Source: Rhabdobacter roseus (GTDB taxonomy: Bacteria > Bacteroidota > Bacteroidia > Cytophagales > Spirosomataceae). From it: 64,000 bases of DNA. The notes under the pieces were generated by a model. It saw nothing but the letters and a program-made list of their open reading frames with translations, was not told where the DNA came from and did not search any database. The stretch is from positions 372,001 to 436,000 of the forward strand of contig NZ_JACHGF010000002.1 in the NCBI RefSeq assembly GCF_014202275.1. Direction: 5' to 3'. This document shows, piece by piece, positions 1 to 7,891 of the stretch; within the stretch, counting starts at the first letter, position 1, and every line of letters starts with the position of its first letter. The translations under genes were made by a program, and so were the position numbers.

Positions 1-125
1 TGCGCTCGGGCCTCGGTAAAGGCTTTCTGGAGATTATTTTCGGAAAACTGAATACCGTGCTGCGCCTCGGCAACCAAGGTACCTAGCAGTACCAGCAGCC
101 CTACCAGACAGAAACGAGTGTGCAT
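1..125 (-). CDS. Secreted thioredoxin-family protein, N-terminal fragment
   Basis: Only the first 41 codons are inside the window; the gene runs off the left edge. The start ATG is at 125-123. Residues 1-22 form a signal peptide: a short basic start, a Leu/Val-rich core, and a likely cleavage after an AEA-type site. The mature start (HGIQFSENNLQKAFTEARA) resembles the first strand and helix that precede the CxxC strand in periplasmic thioredoxin-like proteins of Bacteroidota. No active-site cysteines are visible because they would lie outside the window. The family call is an inference from about 20 residues; a secreted protein is well supported. Confidence 0.55.
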   Translation of the reverse strand, partial: MHTRFCLVGLLVLLGTLVAEAQHGIQFSENNLQKAFTEARA

Positions 126-184
126 AGAGAAAGGATTTTTTAACCAAGTACCTTTATTGATTTTCCACAAAAACTACGCGCTCG

Positions 185-526
185 CTACTGAGCCGCTTTC
201 ATTTCTTCATCCAGGTTTTTGCTCAGCGTTTGGCAAAGCGCCTCAATGTGGTCGGCCATTTTTTTGTCGTTGGTGGCCGTTAGCAGGGTATCCGCAATGC
301 CGCTCATGATTTCGATGTAGAAGCGCTTCATCTCAAAAACCTCCATGTCCTTGGTCCAGAGGTCAATCTTCAAAGTACCCCGGTGGTAGTGGTCCCACAC
401 GGCAATGGCAATGGCCCGCGTATCGCTTATGCCTTCGTTAGGGTTTTCGGTGGCGTCCCAGTAAATTTTGTCGGGTACGTTTTGGTTATCGAGCTCGACG
501 GTAAAGTTAATTTCAGATTTTTTCAT
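185..526 (-). CDS. gldC: Gliding motility-associated protein GldC
   Basis: 113-residue cytoplasmic protein. The sequence MKKSEINFTVELD, the WDATENPNEG stretch, the LKIDLWTKDM block and the EMKRFYIEIMSGIADTLL helix are characteristic of GldC, which is conserved in gliding Bacteroidota and genetically linked to GldB and the gliding/type IX secretion machinery. The exact biochemical role of GldC is not known. An in-frame start nine codons upstream (553) is less likely: it would lie inside a TAnnTTTG promoter element at 551-558, and GldC proteins normally begin MKKSEI. It is a stand-alone gene here, with no other gld gene in view. Confidence 0.93.
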   Translation of the reverse strand: MKKSEINFTVELDNQNVPDKIYWDATENPNEGISDTRAIAIAVWDHYHRGTLKIDLWTKDMEVFEMKRFYIEIMSGIADTLLTATNDKKMADHIEALCQTLSKNLDEEMKAAQ

Positions 527-550
527 GCGAAGAATTGGGTATTGTTTTGG

Positions 551-558
551 CAAAAGTA
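551..558 (-). promoter_or_regulatory. Candidate -7 promoter element of gldC
   Basis: On the minus strand this reads TACTTTTG, a full match to the Bacteroidota TAnnTTTG element, 25 bases before the chosen gldC start codon. No clear TTG is visible at the usual -33 distance. The element overlaps one of the abundant GTAC words of this genome (GTACTTTTG), so it may be coincidental. Confidence 0.4.
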
Positions 559-651
559 CGTACTGTGCGTGACTTTAGCATAAAGTACCCCGTGAAGGCC
601 GCGCCCAAAAGGTACTTTTGCTTCGCTGCGGGGGCCAACCAAGTACCTTAT

Positions 652-681
652 AAAAAAAGGACTACCCCGAGGGCAGCCCTT
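652..681 (-). terminator. Rho-independent terminator after the DUF4197 gene
   Basis: The arms 657-667 and 671-681 form an 11-pair stem with two G-T pairs and a 3-base loop. On the minus strand they are followed by seven T (A run 652-658 on the plus strand). It lies 30 bases beyond the stop of the DUF4197 gene. Confidence 0.75.
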
Positions 682-710
682 GAATAAGCCGTGACTAGCG
701 GGCAGGTACT

Positions 711-1442
711 TTACTTGGCCTGCCCGAAAACCTTTCGTAAAAGGTCATTGACCCGCGCGGCGGGGTTTTCCCGGATTTTCTTTTCTTCAATGGCAATGAG
801 CGAATACAGTCCGTTAATGGCCTGCTGCGTGGCGTAGCCCTTCAGGTCAGGGTTGACCTTCTGCACCAGCGGAATTTTATTATAGGTGTTCACCAGGTCG
901 GCGTAGTAGCGCGTGGCGTTGTTGAGGTTCAGGGTACTATCCACTACCGGAAAAAAGGTATTGTACAGCTCGTCGTTGGTAGTGCGGCGCAGGTAGGCCG
1001 TGGCCGACGTATCGGCTCCGCGCAAGATCCCCACGGCGTCGGTGATGGTCATGGACGTAATGGCCTTCACGAAGATCGGTTTGGATTTCTTGGCGGCGTC
1101 TTCGGCGGCCCGGTTGAGCGAGAGCACAAAACGATCCACCTCACTGCCCAGGCCCAGCTGCCGGAGCCGCTCCTCTACCCGGCGGGCCTCGGGCGGCATC
1201 AGGATCTTGATCAGCTCGTTTTTGAAGTACCCATCGGTGCGGGAGGCCTGGTCGGCTCCGTTGTTGATGCCCACGCGCAACGCCTCTTTAAGTCCTTCGG
1301 CAATTTCATTTTGGGAAAGTCCACCGCTGCCGCCCTGAATATTTTCGAGTGCCTTTCCCAATTTCGTTTTGTTAAACTGAGCCTGGGAAGTACAGCTGGA
1401 AAGCAGAAGGAACGAGGCGGCAAATAGTATTTTGTAGGCCAT
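711..1442 (-). CDS. DUF4197 domain lipoprotein
   Basis: 243 residues from the ATG at 1442. The N-terminus is a lipoprotein signal: MAYKILFAASFLLLSSC, with Cys17 as the probable lipidated residue, so the protein should be anchored in the outer or inner membrane facing the periplasm. The rest is helical and matches the DUF4197 pattern: GLKEALRVGINNGADQASRTDGYF, the LMPPEARRVEERLRQLG block, and a C-terminal NDLLRKVFG end. The function of DUF4197 is unknown. Upstream in-frame starts (1454, 1499) would put extra residues before the signal peptide. A strong hairpin terminator follows the gene, which appears monocistronic. Confidence 0.88.
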   Translation of the reverse strand: MAYKILFAASFLLLSSCTSQAQFNKTKLGKALENIQGGSGGLSQNEIAEGLKEALRVGINNGADQASRTDGYFKNELIKILMPPEARRVEERLRQLGLGSEVDRFVLSLNRAAEDAAKKSKPIFVKAITSMTITDAVGILRGADTSATAYLRRTTNDELYNTFFPVVDSTLNLNNATRYYADLVNTYNKIPLVQKVNPDLKGYATQQAINGLYSLIAIEEKKIRENPAARVNDLLRKVFGQAK

Positions 1443-1477
1443 GTTGAAGTTCATTTTGGAATAAGTGGTATAGCACT

Positions 1478-1485
1478 CAAACGTA
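1478..1485 (-). promoter_or_regulatory. Candidate -7 element of the DUF4197 gene
   Basis: The minus strand reads TACGTTTG, matching TAnnTTTG, 36 bases before the start codon at 1442. There is no TTG at the expected spacing, so support is limited to the -7 match and position. Confidence 0.35.
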
Positions 1486-1507
1486 ATCATTAATAACAAA
1501 TATTGCG

Positions 1508-1515
1508 TATTTTTG
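1508..1515 (+). promoter_or_regulatory. Candidate -7 element of cinA
   Basis: TATTTTTG matches the Bacteroidota TAnnTTTG consensus 28 bases before the cinA ATG. No convincing -33 TTG accompanies it. It lies in the 101-base space shared with the divergent DUF4197 gene. Confidence 0.4.
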
Positions 1516-1543
1516 GAAAATTAAAGCCTAATCATCTATTCTG

Positions 1544-2818
1544 ATGACCCACCTAAGTTCTACGATCCGGGCCGAAGTACTGACCATTGGGGACGAAATT
1601 CTGTTTGGCCAGATTACGGACACCAACACCCAATGGATCGGCACCGAGCTCACCAACCTGGGGATTCGCCCCGTCCGGAAAACCTCCGTGGGCGATAACG
1701 CCGCCGACATTCTCAGTGCGCTACACGAAGCCTCCCTCCGGGCCGAGTTGATCATCATTACCGGCGGCCTGGGCCCCACCAAAGACGACATTACGAAGCA
1801 AACGCTTTGTCGCTTTTTTGATACCGTATTAGAACTTAACCAGGAAGCGCTGGAAATGGTTAGTTCTTTTTTTATAAAACGCGGCCGGGAAATGACCGAG
1901 CTCAACCGCCAGCAAGCCGCCCTACCCGCCAACTGCACCTACCTGGCCAACGACTGGGGTACCGCGCCCGGCATGTGGTTCGAGCGCGACGGCCGGGTAT
2001 TTGTTTCGCTGCCGGGGGTACCTTTCGAGATGAAAAACCTCATGCAGCAGCGGGTACTTCCGCGGCTGCGCGCGTACTTCCAGACGCCCGTCATCACGCA
2101 CCGGATCATCCGCACCATCGGGATCGGGGAGTCGTTTCTGGCCGAAAAGATTGAGGCCTGGGAAGATAGCCTGCCCGCGCACATCCGCCTGGCCTACCTG
2201 CCCAGCTTTGGGGGCGTGCGCCTGCGGCTCACCGGCACCGGCGCACTAGCCGAGCCGCTCCTGGCCGAGCTCAACGCGGAAGTGGCGCGGGTACTTCCGC
2301 TCATCAACGACTACGTGTACGGCTACGACGACGATGAAATAGAAACCGTGGTAGGACGGATGCTCGTGGAACAAAACGCCACCTTAAGTACGGCGGAGAG
2401 CTGCACGGGCGGCCTGGTAGCGCACCGAATCACCAGCGTGCCGGGCTCGTCGAGGTACTTTGAGGGCGCCGTGGTGAGTTACAGCAATGCCATCAAAACA
2501 GGTACTTTGGGCGTTTCGCCTTCGTCGCTGGAGCAGTTTGGCGCGGTAAGCGAGCAAGTAGTAAAAGAAATGGCCGAAGGCGCTCGCGCACTATTGGGCA
2601 CTACCTACGCCCTGGCTACCAGTGGCATTGCCGGTCCTGACGGCGGTACCGAAGAGAAGCCCGTGGGGACGGTCTGGATTGCCTGCGCCACACCCCACGA
2701 AACCGTAACGCGCCTTTTGCGGTTAGGAAAGTACCGCGACCAAAACGTACAGCTCACCACGACCTACGTCTTGGATTTGCTACGAAAAACCCTACGGCAA
2801 CCCGTATTCAATGCCTAA
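1544..2818 (+). CDS. cinA: CinA-family nicotinamide-nucleotide amidohydrolase
   Basis: 424 residues, the usual two-domain CinA length. Residues 10-170 are the MoaB/MogA-like (COG1058) domain with EVLTIGDEILFGQITDTN and IITGGLGPTKDD. The C-terminal half (from about residue 270) is the PncC amidohydrolase domain, with the nucleophile region STAESCTGG near 280-288 and ATSGIAGPDGGT. Such proteins deamidate nicotinamide mononucleotide to nicotinate mononucleotide in pyridine nucleotide salvage, and the N-terminal domain can hydrolyse ADP-ribose. In some bacteria the gene is induced with competence. It is followed 42 bases later by the E2 gene, possibly in one transcript. Confidence 0.95.
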   Translation: MTHLSSTIRAEVLTIGDEILFGQITDTNTQWIGTELTNLGIRPVRKTSVGDNAADILSALHEASLRAELIIITGGLGPTKDDITKQTLCRFFDTVLELNQEALEMVSSFFIKRGREMTELNRQQAALPANCTYLANDWGTAPGMWFERDGRVFVSLPGVPFEMKNLMQQRVLPRLRAYFQTPVITHRIIRTIGIGESFLAEKIEAWEDSLPAHIRLAYLPSFGGVRLRLTGTGALAEPLLAELNAEVARVLPLINDYVYGYDDDEIETVVGRMLVEQNATLSTAESCTGGLVAHRITSVPGSSRYFEGAVVSYSNAIKTGTLGVSPSSLEQFGAVSEQVVKEMAEGARALLGTTYALATSGIAGPDGGTEEKPVGTVWIACATPHETVTRLLRLGKYRDQNVQLTTTYVLDLLRKTLRQPVFNA

Positions 2819-2859
2819 CCCGTGGCCACCGTGCCTTTGTCCATCTTAACTTGACCTGA

Positions 2860-4194
2860 ATGAAACTAGTAGAAATGGTAATGCCCCAAATGGGAGAAAG
2901 TATCATGGAATGCACCGTCCTGACCTGGCTCAAAAAGCCCGGCGAGGCCGTCCAGGCCGATGACTCCCTGCTGGAAGTAGCCACCGATAAAGTAGATACC
3001 GAAGTACCGGCTCCCCACACGGGTACCCTGGTGGAATGCCTGGTGCAGGAGGGAGACGTCGTGGCCATCGGAAGTACCATTGCCCTTCTGGAAGTAGCCG
3101 ACCACGAACCCTTGAATGAAACGACTTCTCTTCCCACCGATGCGGCCGAAAAAGCCGCCGAGGAACTGGAGAATGAGCTAAGCCAGGCGATTCAGCGGCC
3201 CGGCACCACCGCGGCGGAACTACCGGCCCCTACGGCGCAGGAAGGCGAGACGAACGACCAAAACAACGGCTTTTATTCTCCCCTGGTATTGAGCATCGCC
3301 AAGGAAGAGGGCATCAGCCGCGAGGAGCTGGCTACGATTACGGGTACCGGCGCGGAGGGACGTGTGACGAAGAACGACATCATCCAATACACGCAGAGCC
3401 GTGAGCAACCCGGCCCAACTCCGGCGGCGGCTACACCCAAGGTACCTGCTCCCGCCAGCGCCGTGGCTAAAATATCCGCGGGTGCTCAGGAGATCGTTGC
3501 CATGGATCGCATGCGGAAGATGATTGCCCAGCGGATGCTGGACTCCAAGCGCATTTCGGCCCACGTGACGTCCTTCATCGAAACCGACATGACGACCATC
3601 GTGCAGTGGCGGGAGCGGGTGAAAAGTGATTTTCGGAAACAAAACGGCGACTCGATTACCTTCACGCCCCTGCTGGTGGAAGCCGTAGTAAAAGCCATCA
3701 AAGACTACCCTCGCATCAACGTATCGGTGGAAGGGGATAACATTATTCTGAAGCGAGACATCAACATCGGCATGGCCGTAGCCCTCGAAGACGGCAACCT
3801 CATCGTACCGGTGATCCACCAGGCCGACCAATACAACCTCGTAGGCCTGGCCAAAAAAGTGAACGACCTGGCCCGCCGCGCCCGCGAGCACAAGCTAACG
3901 GCCGACGATCTGACGGGAGGTACCTATACCATTTCTAACATCGGTACCTTCGGCAACCTCATGGGTACGCCCATCATCGTACAACCGCAGGTAGCCATCA
4001 TGGCCTTCGGGGCCATTGAAAAAAAACCGGCCGTGATTGAAACGCCACAGGGAGACCTGCTGGGCATTCGCCACAAGATGTTCATTTCGCATTCCTACGA
4101 CCACCGCGTGGTGGACGGCTCGCTGGGTGGCATGTTCCTGAAGCGGGTCTCTGACTACTTACAACAATTTGATCCGCAAAGACCTACCGCATAA
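2860..4194 (+). CDS. 2-oxoacid dehydrogenase E2, dihydrolipoyl acyltransferase
   Basis: 444 residues with classic E2 architecture. Residues 1-80 are a biotinyl/lipoyl domain with Lys44 in ATDKVDTEVP as the lipoyl attachment site. An Ala/Pro-rich linker leads to a peripheral subunit-binding domain near 137-175 (SPLVLSIAKEEGISREEL), then a second linker and the catalytic acyltransferase domain from about 205. The active-site motif SYDHRVVDG lies near residues 411-419. It transfers acyl groups from lipoate to CoA in a pyruvate, 2-oxoglutarate or branched-chain dehydrogenase complex. Which complex cannot be decided, because no E1 or E3 gene is in view. The stop overlaps the next ATG by one base (TAATG). 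Confidence 0.93.
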   Translation: MKLVEMVMPQMGESIMECTVLTWLKKPGEAVQADDSLLEVATDKVDTEVPAPHTGTLVECLVQEGDVVAIGSTIALLEVADHEPLNETTSLPTDAAEKAAEELENELSQAIQRPGTTAAELPAPTAQEGETNDQNNGFYSPLVLSIAKEEGISREELATITGTGAEGRVTKNDIIQYTQSREQPGPTPAAATPKVPAPASAVAKISAGAQEIVAMDRMRKMIAQRMLDSKRISAHVTSFIETDMTTIVQWRERVKSDFRKQNGDSITFTPLLVEAVVKAIKDYPRINVSVEGDNIILKRDINIGMAVALEDGNLIVPVIHQADQYNLVGLAKKVNDLARRAREHKLTADDLTGGTYTISNIGTFGNLMGTPIIVQPQVAIMAFGAIEKKPAVIETPQGDLLGIRHKMFISHSYDHRVVDGSLGGMFLKRVSDYLQQFDPQRPTA

Positions 4195-4727
4195 TGCTCC
4201 GACTGACGCTCGACATGGACGATGTAATGGCCAATACCCACGAAAAACTCGTGGATATTGTCCTGAATGAATTTGATACCATTTACAGCGAACCCGATTT
4301 TGCCACCCGCCCGCTTCGTGAGCTCCTGCACCCCAAGCAGCTCAACAAACTCAACAAGTACCTTCATAAGCCCGGCTTTTTCAAAGACATTGCCGTAAAA
4401 GAAGGAGCCATCGAAACCGTAAGCCAGCTGGCGCGCTACTACGAAATTTACGTAGCCACGGCCGCCATGGAGTTTCCCAATTCATTCCGCGAGAAATACG
4501 ACTGGCTCCATCAACACTTCCCTTTCATTCCCTGGCACAACATTGTATTCTGCGGTGATAAGAGCATCATTGCCTCCGACTACCTCATCGACGACCACGT
4601 ACGCAATATCCTGGCCTTTCGGGGGCAGGGCATTTTGTTCTCGGCCCCGCATAACTTGAACGAAACCGCCTACAAGCGGGTGTCCAACTGGAAAGAAATT
4701 TCCGAACTTTTCCTGCCCCTGGTATGA
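4194..4727 (+). CDS. 5'(3')-deoxyribonucleotidase, HAD superfamily
   Basis: 177 residues. The N-terminal LTLDMDDVMANT is the HAD DxD motif, with the nucleophile and acid/base aspartates at about 8 and 10. It is followed by a helical cap and ends with DYLIDDHVRNI and LFSAPHN, as in NT5C-type deoxyribonucleotidases that dephosphorylate deoxynucleoside monophosphates. Length and motif order fit the bacterial members of the family. It is translationally coupled at both ends: one base shared with the E2 gene and four bases (ATGA) with the response regulator gene. No functional link to E2 or the two-component system is evident. Confidence 0.85.
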   Translation: MLRLTLDMDDVMANTHEKLVDIVLNEFDTIYSEPDFATRPLRELLHPKQLNKLNKYLHKPGFFKDIAVKEGAIETVSQLARYYEIYVATAAMEFPNSFREKYDWLHQHFPFIPWHNIVFCGDKSIIASDYLIDDHVRNILAFRGQGILFSAPHNLNETAYKRVSNWKEISELFLPLV

Positions 4728-5401
4728 AGCTACTCCTCGTAGAAGATGAGCCCAAGACGGTCCAGTCGCTCAAACAGGGCCTGGAAGAAAACGGCTACGA
4801 AGTAGATGTAGCCTACGACGGGCTTATTGGCAAACAACTGGCCCGCCGCGGGTCCTATCAGCTTATCATTTCGGACATCATCATTCCTGGCATTAACGGC
4901 CTGGAGCTCTGCCGCGAGTTGCGGGCCAGCGGCGACCAAACCCCCATCCTGATGCTCACGGCCCTGGGTACCACCGACGACCTCGTGACGGGCTTTGACG
5001 CCGGGGCCGACGACTACCTGGCCAAACCTTTTGAGTTTAAGGAGCTGCTGGCGCGGGTACGGGCGCTGACCAAGCGCGGCCGCAGCGTGGCCCAAACCGC
5101 CCAGACCATCCGCTTCGCCGACCTGGAAATTAACCTGGACGCCAAAACGGTACATCGAGCAGGTACCAAGATCAACCTCACCGCCCGCGAATTTAACCTG
5201 CTGCTGTACCTGATCCGGAACCAGGGACGGGTTGTCTCCAAAGCCGAAATTGCCGAGCAGGTGTGGGAAATCGACTTTGATTCGGGTACCAACGTGATTG
5301 AAGTGTACGTGAACTACCTCCGGAAGAAGATCGACAAAGACTTTCCCGTCAAGCTCATCCATACGCAATTTGGGATGGGGTACGTCCTCAAAATCGAGTA
5401 G
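4724..5401 (+). CDS. OmpR/PhoB-family response regulator
   Basis: 225 residues. The receiver domain (1-118) has the acidic pocket VEDE at 6-9, phosphoacceptor Asp51 (ISDIIIPG), Thr79 and Lys101 (LAKPF). The C-terminal winged-helix domain (about 126-223) has LTAREFNLLLYLIRNQGRVVS and the wing GMGYVLK. It should be phosphorylated by the histidine kinase encoded two bases downstream and bind DNA as a dimer on tandem repeats. Three 11-base direct repeats just past the kinase gene (6777-6809) are a candidate binding site. The signal sensed is unknown. Confidence 0.95.
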   Translation: MKLLLVEDEPKTVQSLKQGLEENGYEVDVAYDGLIGKQLARRGSYQLIISDIIIPGINGLELCRELRASGDQTPILMLTALGTTDDLVTGFDAGADDYLAKPFEFKELLARVRALTKRGRSVAQTAQTIRFADLEINLDAKTVHRAGTKINLTAREFNLLLYLIRNQGRVVSKAEIAEQVWEIDFDSGTNVIEVYVNYLRKKIDKDFPVKLIHTQFGMGYVLKIE

Positions 5402-5403
5402 CC

Positions 5404-6771
5404 ATGCAAATCCGCACCCGACTTACGGTTCAGTTTACCCTGTTGGTGAGCGGCATCTTGCTCGTTTCCTTTCTGGCCATTTACTACCTTTCTTTTATCA
5501 ATATCAACGAAGACTTTTACGTTCGGTTACGGCAGAAAGCCATCTCCACGGCCGAGCTGCTGCTCCGGGTAAGGCAGGTAGATACCGAGCTGATGAAGAT
5601 CCTGGACAAATCCAGCCGCGACCTTATTTATAATGAAAACATTCTGATTTTTGACGAAAAAAACCGTCTCATTTACGCAAATACCAATACTCCGGCCATC
5701 CTGGTCTCCAATTTCTGGCTCGATGAGGTTCGGAAAGCCGGACAAATCAGCTACACCGACGGCGATTATAAGGTAGTTGGGATCACGTATAAGTACTCCT
5801 TTAACCGGGTGGTGGTGTTGCTGGGCGCGCAGGATTTGTACGGACAGATTAATCTCGACAACCTCCGTGCGCTGCTGGCGTCTCTGTATGTGGTGGTCAC
5901 GGCCATCGTAGCCTTGGCAGGATGGTTTTTCTCCAAACGCGCCCTCCTGCCCATTTCTAAAGTCATGAACGAAGTAGAGGGTATCTTGCCCCAGAAGCTG
6001 GATACACGCCTGGAGGTACCCAACCAAAAGGATGAGATCGGTCGGCTCACCACGACCTTTAACAACTTGCTCGACCGCATCGAGAATGCTTTCCGGATGC
6101 AGAAAACCTTCGTGGCCAACGTGTCGCACGAGTTGAAAAACCCCCTCACCAAAATGAGCTCGCAGCTGGAGGTAAGCCTCCTTAAGGAGCGGTCGGCCCA
6201 GGAATACCAAAGTACCCTGAGCTCGGTGCTGGAAGACATTAAGGAGCTGTCCCAGCTCTCCAACTCGCTGCTCGAGCTGGCCAAGGTGAGCGAAGACCGC
6301 CGCGACGCACTGACCGAAATCGTACGGGTAGACGAGCTGCTTTGGGACGCCCGTACGACGCTCGTCCAGGCCAACCAGCAGTACCGCATTCAGCTCAACC
6401 TCGACGACTTGCCCGAAGACGACACCTGGCTCGAAGTACTGGCCAACCCTACCCTACTCAAGACGGCTTTTCTGAACCTCATGGAAAACGCCTGCAAGTT
6501 TTCGGACGATGCTTCGGTGCAGGTCAATTTAAATGCGACGAAGGAAAAGGTGGAGCTTCGGTTTTCGGACAACGGCAAGGGAATACCCGAGCAAGACCAA
6601 ACGCTCATTTTCCAACCCTTCTACCGCGGGGTCAATACCGCCAACGACAAAGGGTACGGCATTGGCCTGTCCCTGGTTGAGCGCATCGTGAAGCTACACC
6701 AAGGTACCGTGAAGATTGACCCGCGGTCTGGGATAGGAACTACCTTCGTGCTTACTTTTTTTCAAAACTAA
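5404..6771 (+). CDS. Sensor histidine kinase
   Basis: 455-residue inner-membrane kinase. TM1 is at about 10-32, followed by a periplasmic sensor region of about 120 residues without a recognisable fold, then TM2 at about 155-177 and a HAMP linker to about 232. The phosphoacceptor His242 sits in NVSHELKNPL. The ATPase domain has the N box NLMENACKFSD (about 358-368), G1 box DNGKGIPEQD and G2 box GYGIGLSLV. The kinase pairs with the regulator encoded immediately upstream. It is the last gene of the E2-nucleotidase-regulator-kinase operon. The ligand cannot be predicted. Confidence 0.95.
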   Translation: MQIRTRLTVQFTLLVSGILLVSFLAIYYLSFININEDFYVRLRQKAISTAELLLRVRQVDTELMKILDKSSRDLIYNENILIFDEKNRLIYANTNTPAILVSNFWLDEVRKAGQISYTDGDYKVVGITYKYSFNRVVVLLGAQDLYGQINLDNLRALLASLYVVVTAIVALAGWFFSKRALLPISKVMNEVEGILPQKLDTRLEVPNQKDEIGRLTTTFNNLLDRIENAFRMQKTFVANVSHELKNPLTKMSSQLEVSLLKERSAQEYQSTLSSVLEDIKELSQLSNSLLELAKVSEDRRDALTEIVRVDELLWDARTTLVQANQQYRIQLNLDDLPEDDTWLEVLANPTLLKTAFLNLMENACKFSDDASVQVNLNATKEKVELRFSDNGKGIPEQDQTLIFQPFYRGVNTANDKGYGIGLSLVERIVKLHQGTVKIDPRSGIGTTFVLTFFQN

Positions 6772-6776
6772 GCAAC

Positions 6777-6809
6777 TTTTAACGCTATTTTAACGCCATT
6801 CTAAGGACT
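6777..6809 (+). promoter_or_regulatory. Three tandem 11-base repeats, candidate response-regulator box
   Basis: TTTTAACGCTA, TTTTAACGCCA and the weaker TTCTAAGGACT follow each other with an exact 11-base period, five bases after the kinase stop. An 11-base direct-repeat array is the known layout of PhoB/OmpR-family sites, and such a regulator is encoded 1.4 kb upstream. No protein gene lies downstream on this strand, so a target would have to be a small RNA or the site may be chance. Inference only. Confidence 0.4.
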
Positions 6810-6819
6810 AGGAAGGTAC

Positions 6820-6963
6820 TTTGTACCTAGTAGAAGGTACTTCCGATAAAACCCAGTTTTACGCTGGGCACGAGCCATGCTACTTCCCGATCCGATTTTC
6901 AATTTTTGTGGTGTTAATAAGCAAACTTGGCAGATGTCATCCACATCTGCCAAAGTTTTTTGG
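6820..6963 (+). ncRNA. Possible small RNA between the repeat array and a terminator
   Basis: In this 144-base stretch a small hairpin (CCCAG 6852-6856 with CTGGG 6864-6868) is followed by a strong terminator-type hairpin (6923-6958) and a T run. With the upstream 11-base repeats this has the layout of a regulated sRNA gene. The only ORF is 29 codons (6877-6966) and shows no coding features. It could equally be the 3' untranslated region of the kinase transcript. Confidence 0.25.
6923..6963 (+). terminator. Rho-independent terminator downstream of the kinase gene
   Basis: TTGGCAGATG (6927-6936) pairs with CATCTGCCAA (6944-6953), with further A/T pairs outside and one bulge. A run of six T (6956-6961) follows on the plus strand. 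Confidence 0.75.
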
Positions 6964-7003
6964 TAGGTACCTAAGGTATTCACTCAGCCCAAAACCCTAA
7001 AAT

Positions 7004-7039
7004 AAAGAACGCCCCCGGCAGATGTCGGGGGCGTTCTTT
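7004..7039. terminator. Bidirectional terminator between kinase and desaturase genes
   Basis: A perfect 14-base inverted repeat (7004-7017 and 7026-7039, AAAGAACGCCCCCG) encloses an 8-base loop, with A/T ends on both sides. It lies between convergent genes and is 29 bases beyond the desaturase stop, so it probably serves both strands. Confidence 0.8.
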
Positions 7040-7067
7040 AAGGAAGGTACTTTATTAAAGGTACCTT

Positions 7068-7814
7068 TTATTCCTTTTTCCGAACCTCGATGATTTTCAG
7101 TTTGCTCAGGAGCTTAATCACGGGGTAGGTAGGATCAAACTCAAACCACTGGGAGCCGAAGTTCAGGGAGTTGGGCCGCTTGTGGTGGTTGTTCTGGAAA
7201 AGCTCGCCCATCATCAGGAAATCGACAATCAGGGAATTTTTGGACTTATCGTTGTTGTCAAAGTTCTGGTACCCGTACTTGTGGCCGCTCCAGTTCACGA
7301 TGGCACCGTGGATGGGTCCCATCAGGAAATGAATGGGTAGCAGCAGGAAAAACACCCAGTGCATATCCAGGTAAACGTAAGCCAGGACGTAAAAAACGGC
7401 GTACAGGATGCCCCATCCTAACCTCGACACCCACGAATCACCCAGCTTTTCGATCAGACGCCACTCGGGGTAGTTGCGGTCAAACTGGGTTTCTACGGCC
7501 CGTTTCCGGTTCAGTACTGCATTATAAATATCTTTAGTTTCCCACATCATCGTAAACACATTTTTGGTGTGGTGCGGGGAATGGGGATCGCGCTCGGTGT
7601 CGCTAAAGGCGTGGTGCATCCGGTGAAGAATGGCGTAGGCGCGCGGGCTGAGATAGGAAGATCCCTGAGAGATGTAGGTCAACAGGTAGAAAAATCGCTC
7701 CCAGAACTTGTTCATCCTGAACATTTTGTGGGCTGAGTAACGATGCAAAAAGAATGTTTGGCAAAAAAGGGACAGGTACCAGTGACCTACAAAAGCGGCA
7801 ATAACGGCGTACAT
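7068..7814 (-). CDS. Membrane fatty-acid (acyl-CoA) desaturase
   Basis: 248 residues. The di-iron histidine boxes of membrane desaturases are present: HRYSAH (24-29), HRMHH (64-68) and NNHH at about 207-210, with an accessory NWSGHKYG. Hydrophobic segments near 1-20, 40-57 and 135-165 fit an integral inner-membrane protein. The family inserts a double bond, usually delta-9, into acyl chains with O2 and an electron donor. It is shorter than plant-type desaturases but typical of Bacteroidota stearoyl-CoA-type enzymes. A good TTG-N19-TATTTTTG promoter precedes it, so it is probably transcribed alone. Confidence 0.92.
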   Translation of the reverse strand: MYAVIAAFVGHWYLSLFCQTFFLHRYSAHKMFRMNKFWERFFYLLTYISQGSSYLSPRAYAILHRMHHAFSDTERDPHSPHHTKNVFTMMWETKDIYNAVLNRKRAVETQFDRNYPEWRLIEKLGDSWVSRLGWGILYAVFYVLAYVYLDMHWVFFLLLPIHFLMGPIHGAIVNWSGHKYGYQNFDNNDKSKNSLIVDFLMMGELFQNNHHKRPNSLNFGSQWFEFDPTYPVIKLLSKLKIIEVRKKE

Positions 7815-7854
7815 GGGCGTTTCTTAAAATTAACTTAAACTATATAATATCCTA

Positions 7855-7884
7855 CAAAAATAGCAGTAATGTATTACTAAACAA
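7855..7884 (-). promoter_or_regulatory. Promoter of the desaturase gene
   Basis: On the minus strand TTG (7884-7882) is followed after 19 bases by TATTTTTG (7862-7855), a full match to the Bacteroidota -33/-7 consensus. It ends 40 bases before the desaturase start codon. Confidence 0.7.
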
Positions 7885-7891
7885 GCCTGGC

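Noticed and set aside
6877-6966. 29-codon ORF downstream of the kinase
   Set aside because: No codon bias or motif; it overlaps a terminator hairpin.
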